Assembly (NCBI GenBank): GCA_017626325.1
Contig: JAGAIZ010000024.1
Span: 1-59,555, forward strand
Direction: 5' to 3'
Length of the DNA: 59,555 nucleotides
DNA from: Lachnospiraceae bacterium
Lineage (GTDB): Bacteria > Bacillota > Clostridia > Lachnospirales > Lachnospiraceae
A model generated the notes under the pieces. It worked only from the letters and a program-made list of their open reading frames with translations, made no database searches and had not been told where the DNA came from. The position numbers were made by a program, and so were the translations under genes. This document shows, one piece after another, positions 53,258 through 59,555 of the stretch. Each line of letters starts with the position of its first letter. Within the stretch, counting starts at the first letter, position 1.

Positions 53258-54520
53258 CTACAACTGGCATGGACAAGAAATTCTGCCTGTGACAGCGCTT
53301 GCTGCCGCTACGGCCGGGCTTGCCAGATAAATCTCAGAATTGACATGTCCCATACGTCCTACGAAGTTACGGTTGGTGGTGGATACGCACCGCTCTCCTT
53401 CCGCAAGAATACCCATATAGCCGCCAAGACATGGTCCGCAGGTCGGTGTGCTCACTACCGCGCCGGCCTCGATGAAGATACGCAGAAGCCCTTCTTCCAT
53501 CGCCTGCATGTAAATCGTCTGGGTCGCCGGAATCACGATGCAGCGCATTCCTTTCGCCACATGTCTTCCTTTCAGCACCTTCGCCGCGATCCTCAAATCA
53601 TCCAGTCTGCCGTTGGTACAGGAACCAATCACTACCTGGTCAATATGAATGTCCTCCGTAATCTCGTCGATGGTCTTCGTATTCTCCGGCAGATGCGGGA
53701 ATGCAATCGTAGGGCGCAGAGCGCCTAAATCGATCGTATACTCTTCGTCGTAAACCGAGTCTTCATCCGCTTCATAAACCGTATAATTTCTCGTGGAATG
53801 TTCCTTCATATATGCGATTGCAAGATCGTCTACCGGGAAAATACCGTTCTTGCCACCTGCTTCGATCGCCATATTGGCAATGGTAAAACGATCGTCCATG
53901 GTAAGGTTCGCGATCCCCTCTCCCACAAATTCCATAGATTTATATAATGCACCGTCCACACCGATCATACCGATGATATGTAAAATCACGTCCTTGCCGC
54001 TGACCCATTCGGAGGGCTTGCCTACGATATTGACCCTGATCGCGGAGGGCACCTTAAACCATGCCTTGCCCGTCGCCATACCGGCCGCCATATCGGTGCT
54101 TCCCACGCCTGTGGAAAAAGCGCCCAGCGCGCCGTAAGTACAGGTATGAGAATCTGCGCCGATAATCACATCGCCCGCCACAGTCAGACCTTTCTCCGGA
54201 AGAAGCGCATGCTCGATACCCATCTCTCCTACTTCAAAATAATTCGTAATCTCATTGCGGCGCGCAAATTCCCTGACGCATTTACAGTGCTCCGCAGACT
54301 TGATATCCTTATTCGGCACGAAATGATCAGGCACGAGCGCGATTTTATCCTTGTCAAATACGCCGTCTACCTTCATCTTCTCCATTTCTTTGATCGCGAC
54401 AGGGCTGGTAATATCGTTGCCTAATACCAGATCCAAATCCGCCTCGATCAACTGTCCCGCCTCTACCTTGTCTAATCCTGCGTGGGCAGCCAGTATTTTC
54501 TGGGTCATCGTCATTCCCAT
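53258..54520 (-). CDS. leuC: 3-isopropylmalate dehydratase large subunit
   Basis: 420 residues, the shorter form typical of anaerobes and archaea. The iron-sulfur cluster Cys residues are in GSCTNGR and [10 protein letters not shown], and the [12 protein letters not shown] motif binds substrate. AAGGAGG lies 8 nt before the ATG. It is followed by leuD and is divergent from a LysR regulator. Confidence 0.96.
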   Translation of the reverse strand: MGMTMTQKILAAHAGLDKVEAGQLIEADLDLVLGNDITSPVAIKEMEKMKVDGVFDKDKIALVPDHFVPNKDIKSAEHCKCVREFARRNEITNYFEVGEMGIEHALLPEKGLTVAGDVIIGADSHTCTYGALGAFSTGVGSTDMAAGMATGKAWFKVPSAIRVNIVGKPSEWVSGKDVILHIIGMIGVDGALYKSMEFVGEGIANLTMDDRFTIANMAIEAGGKNGIFPVDDLAIAYMKEHSTRNYTVYEADEDSVYDEEYTIDLGALRPTIAFPHLPENTKTIDEITEDIHIDQVVIGSCTNGRLDDLRIAAKVLKGRHVAKGMRCIVIPATQTIYMQAMEEGLLRIFIEAGAVVSTPTCGPCLGGYMGILAEGERCVSTTNRNFVGRMGHVNSEIYLASPAVAAASAVTGRISCPCQL

Positions 54521-54556
54521 GATCGTTTCCTCCTTGTTGCGTTATATTTCTTACGA

Positions 54557-54602
54557 CGCGGTGTCGTTCCCGGCAATCATGTGCTTCCTGTGACGCACCG
54601 CG
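54557..54602 (-). other. Hairpin in the leuC leader
   Basis: CGCGGTG (54557-54563) pairs with CACCGCG (54596-54602) around a 32-nt loop, upstream of the leuC start. I see no T-box or Leu-codon leader. Confidence 0.4.
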
Positions 54603-54623
54603 CTTTCTGTCTTGCTATATCTG

Positions 54624-54652
54624 ATTCTAACATAAATGCAGACATTTGAGAA
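54624..54652 (-). promoter_or_regulatory. leuC promoter region
   Basis: On the minus strand, the extended -10 TGTTAGAAT (54632-54624) has a weak -35 (TTCTCA) 17 bp upstream. Confidence 0.5.
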
Positions 54653-54679
54653 ATAGTATCTTTTCATGTCATCCATAAC

Positions 54680-54708
54680 TTGTAGTTATAGAATATAAAT
54701 GTTATAAT
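54680..54708 (+). promoter_or_regulatory. Promoter of the LysR-type regulator
   Basis: TTGTAG (54680-54685) and TATAAT (54703-54708) are spaced by 17 bp. Confidence 0.65.
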
Positions 54709-54765
54709 TACATAAATTCATATTGCAAATTATACGCTGAAGCAAGATAAGGAATCATCTCACCT

Positions 54766-55689
54766 ATGGAACAAAATCTCAACCTTTATCACATATTTTA
54801 TGAAGTGGCAGGCTGCCGTAATTTCTCTGTCGCCGCAAAGAAGCTCTATATCAGCCAGCCCGCTGTCAGCAAGGCTGTTTCCAGACTGGAAGAAAATCTG
54901 GGCGTCCTTCTTTTTCAGCGTTCTTCAAGAGGCGTGACACTTACCCGCGAAGGAGAGATACTCTACGCCCATGCAAAGCAGGCGTTTACTTCTCTTAAAT
55001 CCGGGGAAGAGCTGCTTCGGGAAGCCTCTTTATCCCATATCACATACCTGTCAATCGGCGTCAGCACGACACTGTGCAAATATGTACTTCTGCCGCTGTT
55101 AAAACCCTTTATCATGGAGAATCCGAATATCAAAATCAGCATCTCCTGCCAGTCCACCTTCGATACCATTACGGCCATAGAGAAAGGCGAAATCGACCTG
55201 GGGTTAGTGGGTCTTCCGCCGGAAAACACATTCCGGAAATCCGGTCAGGAAATTACCATTCTCCCTCTGACCGCTATCGAAGATATCTTCGTGTCCACCG
55301 ACACTTATCTGCGCTCTCTGCAGGCCAAATACAAAGCCGATGCGCAGGCACAGCAGGATTTCTTTCGGGAAGCCGCCTTTATCATGCTGGATAAGGGGAA
55401 CATATCCCGCAAGCACGCCGACAGTTTCTTAGACGCGCACCAGATTACGCTTCACAATATTATGGAAGTCAACAATATGGATCTGGCAATAGAATTTGCC
55501 AGAGCAGGACTGGGTATCGCCTGTGTCATCAGTGATTTCGTGAGAAAAGATCTGCAAAGCGGCATCCTTAAGGAGCTTAAGCTGGGACACCGGATCCCGC
55601 GCCGACAGATTGGATTCGTGTATCCGAACCGCTCGGCGTACAGCGACGCCATCGATAAACTGGTGAAATATTACGGCGCCCTTCATTAG
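54766..55689 (+). CDS. LysR-type transcriptional regulator
   Basis: 307 residues. The N-terminal winged helix-turn-helix (about 18-60) contains NFSVAAKKLYISQPAVSKAV, and a periplasmic-binding-like effector domain follows (about 90-300). The divergent position beside leuC makes it the likely regulator of leuCD, with a leucine-pathway intermediate as a possible ligand; this is inference. It is followed by a bidirectional terminator. Confidence 0.92.
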   Translation: MEQNLNLYHIFYEVAGCRNFSVAAKKLYISQPAVSKAVSRLEENLGVLLFQRSSRGVTLTREGEILYAHAKQAFTSLKSGEELLREASLSHITYLSIGVSTTLCKYVLLPLLKPFIMENPNIKISISCQSTFDTITAIEKGEIDLGLVGLPPENTFRKSGQEITILPLTAIEDIFVSTDTYLRSLQAKYKADAQAQQDFFREAAFIMLDKGNISRKHADSFLDAHQITLHNIMEVNNMDLAIEFARAGLGIACVISDFVRKDLQSGILKELKLGHRIPRRQIGFVYPNRSAYSDAIDKLVKYYGALH

Positions 55690-55758
55690 CCTGTCAAGTC
55701 TCGCAGCAGACTACGACCGCCATTTAACAATAAAAGATAAATACAATAAAGTTATAAG

Positions 55759-55800
55759 AAAAGACAGCCATAGACCTTTACGGTTTATAACTGTCCTTTT
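55759..55800. terminator. Bidirectional terminator between the LysR gene and the MCP gene
   Basis: AAAAGACAG pairs with CTGTCCTTTT (one bulge), with an inner ATAGACC/GGTTTAT stem. T tracts lie on both strands. Confidence 0.8.
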
Positions 55801-55861
55801 ATGATGAAAGCTATGTAACAATCCTGTTCCCGGCTTCCGGGTCTCTTACAATAAATATCAA

Positions 55862-57385
55862 CTAGCTATCCAGAAGCTTCTCCAGTTCTGTTATCATCTT
55901 GTTGATATTCTCCACCTGTGTAGACAAAGCAAGAATATCCTGGGCGTTGCTCTGTACCATCTCGGCGATATTGCCAAACTCTGTATTTTCGCTTTCGATG
56001 CTCGAGGCAATATCCTCGTTAATGCTGACTGTTTCCCGGATGACTTCGTTCTGCTCATTACGGATTCTGTCAGCCTGTCCAACGGCTTCCAGAGACTTTT
56101 TCAGAAGCTCCATCATCGTGCGGATGCCTTCTACCGTATCCACAATGACCTGATTCTGCTTCAGAAGCTGCTCCGTATTCTCATTCATAAACGAAGACAC
56201 TTCCGTCGCTCCGTTCTGGATACGCAGTACGATATCTGTTACATTCTTCAGGGAATCCTTGGTGTTGCTGGCAAGATGTCCGATTTCCTGCGCCACTACC
56301 GCGAAGCCTCGTCCCGATTCCCCGGCTCTTGCCGCCTCGATGGAAGCATTCAGCGAAAGCAGGTTGATGGACTCGGCGATTCCGTTAATAATTTCCAATG
56401 TCTCGCCCATTTCACCGGACTCCTGCAAGAGTCTGTCCGTTACCTCTTTGGTCTTATTGGTGGAGTTTTCCACTTCCTCGCTCATTGCCATCAATTCATT
56501 TAAGGACTTCTCGTTCATAGTGGATATGTCAACCAGCTCTTTGGAAATCGAATCCACATTCTGCATCCGTTGTTCCATTTCCTCGCTGCGTCTCTCCAGA
56601 TCTGCAAGATTTCCTTTGCTTTCCCGGGATTTATCCATCATAACAGAACTGTTTTCCAGAAGGTTCTCGCTGATAGCGGAAATCTCCTGTGTGGACGCGC
56701 TCTGGTTCTGTGTGGTTTCCACCAGCACATGGCTGGCATCCCCCAGCTTCTCCGTGATGACGCTTACATTTTCCAGCAGATCCGTTACTTTGGCATTGTT
56801 CTTCTCTAACTGCTCTTTCTTGGCGTTCAGTAAGAATTTATTAATAAATATAACCAGAACGACCACGCCCAGAAGGCTCAGCGTAATACAAATGGTACGA
56901 AGTATCGTATCGCTCCAGAAGAGGCTTTCCACCGGACGGGTAACAGCATCCCCCACAAACAGTATAATCAGAGAAACCACCTCTGCGACACCGCATTTTA
57001 CGATAAATCCGATATCCAGGAAAAAGGCCATCAGAATGATAAAATAAAACGCGAACATCCATGATTCCTTGGATGGGAAAAACCATGTAATCAGGTTAAT
57101 ATTCGCTATTAACACAACCAACAGATAATTCTTAAGCAGATGCTCCAGACTATCCGATAATACTTCCTGCTTCATGCTCGCGCGGATCAGACTAAATCCC
57201 AAAATATCCTCCAATACGACAACCGCTATGAAGATACCGCACAGCAGCCATGAAACAGTGGGATACAAGCCTATAAGCTTCAATCCCGGCAATACGACAC
57301 CCGCCGCCGACGCACTCGCGCATACAATAGCAATTATCCAAATCGCTACTCTTTTCCTATACTCCTGCAATATTTCGTTGTCCAT
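55862..57385 (-). CDS. Methyl-accepting chemotaxis-type receptor with a six-helix membrane domain
   Basis: 507 residues from the ATG at 57385 ([13 protein letters not shown]), with AAGGGGG upstream. About six membrane helices (13-190) are joined by short loops; there is no large outer ligand domain and no clear HAMP. The cytoplasmic part is a coiled signalling domain with the hairpin tip [20 protein letters not shown] (about 355-375), which contacts CheA/CheW. It starts 44 bp after the KAS III-like gene. No che genes are in the window. The ligand is probably membrane-soluble, by inference. Confidence 0.9.
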   Translation of the reverse strand: MDNEILQEYRKRVAIWIIAIVCASASAAGVVLPGLKLIGLYPTVSWLLCGIFIAVVVLEDILGFSLIRASMKQEVLSDSLEHLLKNYLLVVLIANINLITWFFPSKESWMFAFYFIILMAFFLDIGFIVKCGVAEVVSLIILFVGDAVTRPVESLFWSDTILRTICITLSLLGVVVLVIFINKFLLNAKKEQLEKNNAKVTDLLENVSVITEKLGDASHVLVETTQNQSASTQEISAISENLLENSSVMMDKSRESKGNLADLERRSEEMEQRMQNVDSISKELVDISTMNEKSLNELMAMSEEVENSTNKTKEVTDRLLQESGEMGETLEIINGIAESINLLSLNASIEAARAGESGRGFAVVAQEIGHLASNTKDSLKNVTDIVLRIQNGATEVSSFMNENTEQLLKQNQVIVDTVEGIRTMMELLKKSLEAVGQADRIRNEQNEVIRETVSINEDIASSIESENTEFGNIAEMVQSNAQDILALSTQVENINKMITELEKLLDS

Positions 57386-57428
57386 ACAATAGTTCCCCCT
57401 TGCTCGTGCATTCTCAATGAAACACTTA

Positions 57429-58421
57429 TTATATTTTGTATAATACGGCATTCATGGAATAACCTGCAGCCACCGAACAGAAAAGCAGATACCCCTCTTC
57501 CGGTATATCCTCCCAGACCTCGTTTAACGCCATGATCGGACTCGAGACTCCCGTATACCCATATTTATCACCCACGAAAACATATTTCTCTTTCGAAGCG
57601 CCCAATTTCTCCAATGTCAGTAAATTATCCGCGTCTGAGAACTGAGAGAAAAGAAAATACTGTATTTCCTCGACATCCACATGATTATCCTCCAGAAGTT
57701 CCTTGATAATTTTAGTCCAATTATCTGACAAGAAACCAAAATCAAAAGGATTCCATGCCATTCGACGGTTTTCCTTTGGAACCTCGTACAACAATTCCTT
57801 CGAATGTCCGCATTCCGGTAATACTATCGTATCATGATAATCGGAATCTGTAAAGTATTCAGAAGATAAAATACCACGTTTTTCCGTTTCTTCCACCGAT
57901 TCTAAGATAACGGCCGCGGCAGAGTCGCCGAAGGTCGGATAAACCACGGAATCCTTATATTTTACAACAGAACTTACATGCATGCTGCCGATAACGAGAG
58001 CCTTCTTTATCGCCTTTCTCCTCTGCATATAACCTGCCGCAACATCAAGCCCCACCAGCATTCCCGTACAATTGCAGTTCATATCAAATACCCTGTGGGC
58101 GTTTACCGCTCCCAGCATATGGCTCAGCTTCAGGGCATTGGTAGGCATATTGTACTCCGGCGTGTCCGAGATAAAGATAATCATATCCAGTTCCTTAGCG
58201 TCCAGCTTCAGCTTCTCCAGCACATTCAAAGCCGCCTCATATCCCATGGATAACGAAGACTCGTCCCTGTCCGCGAAGAACCTCTTCTTGCGGTTCAAGT
58301 GCTTCATCAATCCGTGCACCTCCACGCCGAGCCTTCTGAAATATTCCTCAAAAAATTCATTGCCGACTTCATTCTTAGGCGTATAAGTTCCGGTTCCCTT
58401 AATTAAAATATTCCGCTCCAT
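57429..58421 (-). CDS. KAS III-like thiolase-fold protein with an incomplete catalytic triad
   Basis: 330 residues of the FabH/KAS III fold. The nucleophile is kept as Cys118 in DMNCNCTGM. The second and third residues of the usual Cys-His-Asn triad are not: the HQAN motif reads SQFS (residues 259-262) and the late Asn aligns with Tyr289 in KYGYTGVSS. Ordinary decarboxylating condensation is therefore doubtful; acyl transfer or a non-decarboxylating reaction is possible. GGAGGATTAGC precedes the ATG, inside an ATG-GAG-GAT-TAG mini-ORF. It lies between a hydrolase and an MCP in one operon. Confidence 0.88.
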   Translation of the reverse strand: MERNILIKGTGTYTPKNEVGNEFFEEYFRRLGVEVHGLMKHLNRKKRFFADRDESSLSMGYEAALNVLEKLKLDAKELDMIIFISDTPEYNMPTNALKLSHMLGAVNAHRVFDMNCNCTGMLVGLDVAAGYMQRRKAIKKALVIGSMHVSSVVKYKDSVVYPTFGDSAAAVILESVEETEKRGILSSEYFTDSDYHDTIVLPECGHSKELLYEVPKENRRMAWNPFDFGFLSDNWTKIIKELLEDNHVDVEEIQYFLFSQFSDADNLLTLEKLGASKEKYVFVGDKYGYTGVSSPIMALNEVWEDIPEEGYLLFCSVAAGYSMNAVLYKI

Positions 58422-58441
58422 GCTAATCCTCCATTCCGAAA

Positions 58442-59227
58442 CTATTTATTTAGTTTCTCAATAAAAGACGTAATTTTCTCCCGGAACAATTCCGTATCCT
58501 CGAACAACGCGGCATGTCCTCTGTAGGGAATCATCAGAAGCTCGCTGCCCGGGATCGTCTTCCATGTCTCCACTGCCGCCATGGGCAGCACGATCGTGTC
58601 GTCACATCCCTGTACTATCAGGGCCGGAATATCGATCTGCGCGCAGTCCGCCAGACGGTTATACCGGTTAGATGCCATCAGATCTCCGTAGCTGATGACA
58701 TCCGACACCTTAGTGGTATCGAAATGATGAATAATCTCCTGCTTCTTTTCTTCCGGCACATCCTCGCCGACCAGAGCCGGAAATACATCCGCTACCACGA
58801 ACTGCTCTGCCGGCACGCTCTTTAACTCGTCCACAAGCGGCGTATAGCTGTTCAAATCGCCGCCGCTGCTTAATACCACCATTCCGCTCAAAGGCAGTGT
58901 CTTACGTATCGCGATCTCACAGGTAATGGCGCCGCCCATAGAATAACCCAGCAGGACAATCCGGCCGCCGATTACATTCCGGCCCTGTAATTCCGTAATC
59001 GTATATTCCACATCGTCCGCAAAATCCCTGACTTCCTCAGGTTCCTCTCCGCCGGACTCTCCGTGCGCTGTCAAATCAAGCACAATACAATTATATTGTG
59101 TAAACTTGTCCGCTAACGGCATCATACCTTCCTTCGTCATCGAAGAGCCATGAATAAATACCAGCGTCATATCGCTAAGACTGTTCCCAATCTGTCTGTA
59201 CGACAGCATTACCTTTTCTTTTGCCAT
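58442..59227 (-). CDS. Alpha/beta hydrolase
   Basis: 261 residues from the ATG at 59227 (MAKEKVMLSYRQIG), with GGAGG 8 nt upstream. The oxyanion HGSS motif is near residue 26, the nucleophile elbow is GYSMGG (Ser about 96), the acid is in GCDDTIV and the His is in RGHAALFED. It is small, cytoplasmic and lacks a signal peptide. First gene of the hydrolase - KAS III-like - MCP operon; a role on acyl esters or thioesters made or used by the next gene is a reasonable guess. Confidence 0.9.
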   Translation of the reverse strand: MAKEKVMLSYRQIGNSLSDMTLVFIHGSSMTKEGMMPLADKFTQYNCIVLDLTAHGESGGEEPEEVRDFADDVEYTITELQGRNVIGGRIVLLGYSMGGAITCEIAIRKTLPLSGMVVLSSGGDLNSYTPLVDELKSVPAEQFVVADVFPALVGEDVPEEKKQEIIHHFDTTKVSDVISYGDLMASNRYNRLADCAQIDIPALIVQGCDDTIVLPMAAVETWKTIPGSELLMIPYRGHAALFEDTELFREKITSFIEKLNK

Positions 59228-59345
59228 TTTCTTTTCCTCCGAAATCTTCCCCTGAATCATTTGCCGTTGTTGCGTATTGCGAGTCCGCATAAAACATCGT
59301 TACATTTAGACAAAATATCCGTCGTTTCTGCTGCATTTATACATC

Positions 59346-59374
59346 ATTGTATTCTAATTTTGTAGTTTTGTCAA
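59346..59374 (-). promoter_or_regulatory. Promoter of the hydrolase / KAS III-like / MCP operon
   Basis: On the minus strand, TTGACA (59374-59369) and TACAAT (59351-59346) are spaced by 17 bp. No terminator is seen before the MCP gene. Confidence 0.82.
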
Positions 59375-59436
59375 TCATTGTAAAATATATATCCCAAAAA
59401 GTCTGTCAAATTCGCAATGTCATTAACTTAAGAAAA

Positions 59437-59495
59437 AGAACAATGCCGGATCCCTCTATGCTCTTCAATAGGATAGAGATGTCTGGTATTGTTCT
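59437..59495. repeat. Imperfect 59-bp palindrome near the window end
   Basis: AGAACAAT (59437-59444) pairs with ATTGTTCT (59488-59495), and the inner CTCTAT (59454-59459) pairs with ATAGAG (59473-59478). It lies upstream of the operon promoter. It may be the terminator of a gene beyond the window, or an intergenic repeat. The rest of 59375-59555 is AT-rich with nothing else I can name. Confidence 0.55.
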
Positions 59496-59555
59496 GTAAA
59501 TAGTTCTGGATGTTTAATGCTTTTTTATTGTATCTATAATTAGTTTTTCATCATA

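Noticed and set aside
1-59555. tRNA, rRNA or CRISPR loci
   Set aside because: I looked in the intergenic regions and found no cloverleaf-like sequence ending in CCA, no rRNA signature and no regularly spaced repeats.

Overview
The window looks like chromosomal DNA of a low-to-mid GC Gram-positive anaerobe of the class Clostridia, most likely the family Lachnospiraceae. This is inferred from protein style, not from a database search. Supporting signs are the order radical-SAM pair - RNase E/G - L21 - Prp - L27 - Obg - YhbY - NadD - YqeK - RsfS, an L27 with a cleavable N-terminal extension, short-form HisG with HisZ, and RecU, LexA and a YlbJ-like protein. Shine-Dalgarno sites are strong, and many promoters match TTGACA-N17-TATAAT closely. 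I see no rRNA, tRNA, CRISPR array, insertion sequence or prophage. Most genes lie on the minus strand.

Layout: 1-3.2 kb (+) holds the end of an unknown gene, a CstA-type transporter and a cytidylate-kinase-like protein. 3.4-5.9 kb (-) holds a small membrane protein, a nested inverted-repeat element, D-aminoacyl-tRNA deacylase and an AI-2E-family transporter. 6.0-8.0 kb (+) holds palindromic repeats, a TtcA-like enzyme and a tyrosine recombinase. 8.1-9.7 kb is an SOS locus in which a YneA-like LysM protein and lexA diverge from a region with four LexA-box-like sites. 9.9-21.6 kb (-) is a ribosome/RNA housekeeping block. 21.8-27.6 kb (-) holds mscL and the his operon hisZ-G-D-B-IE, whose last gene carries a degenerate HisF-like domain. 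27.6-31.8 kb (-) holds a solute-binding lipoprotein and a hybrid sensor kinase behind a structured leader. 31.8-38.7 kb (-) holds RecU, two pseudouridine synthases, YbaK, an SDR, YgiQ and a HAD phosphatase. 38.9-47.4 kb holds a YlbJ-like protein, an unusual membrane amidase, a coiled-coil protein, coaD, rsmD and a ParC/ParE pair. 47.5-52.6 kb holds a 7TM hybrid kinase, a nuclease-like unknown, a diguanylate cyclase and an unknown. 52.7-55.7 kb holds leuC-leuD and a divergent LysR regulator. 55.9-59.4 kb (-) holds an alpha/beta hydrolase, a KAS III-like protein and a methyl-accepting protein behind one consensus promoter.

The most interesting items are these: the hydrolase / triad-degenerate KAS III / membrane MCP cassette (possible acyl-signal production and sensing); the binding-protein plus hybrid-kinase pair with no permease, an attenuator-like leader and three 10-bp-phased repeats; the HisF-like/HisIE fusion lacking both catalytic Asp residues; a palindromic intergenic repeat whose stem bases covary between copies; a 189-bp nested inverted-repeat element; a gene with an in-frame TAG followed by 32 more plausible codons; and a recurrent CATGGAGG ribosome-binding context that twice forms a four-codon upstream ORF touching the start codon.
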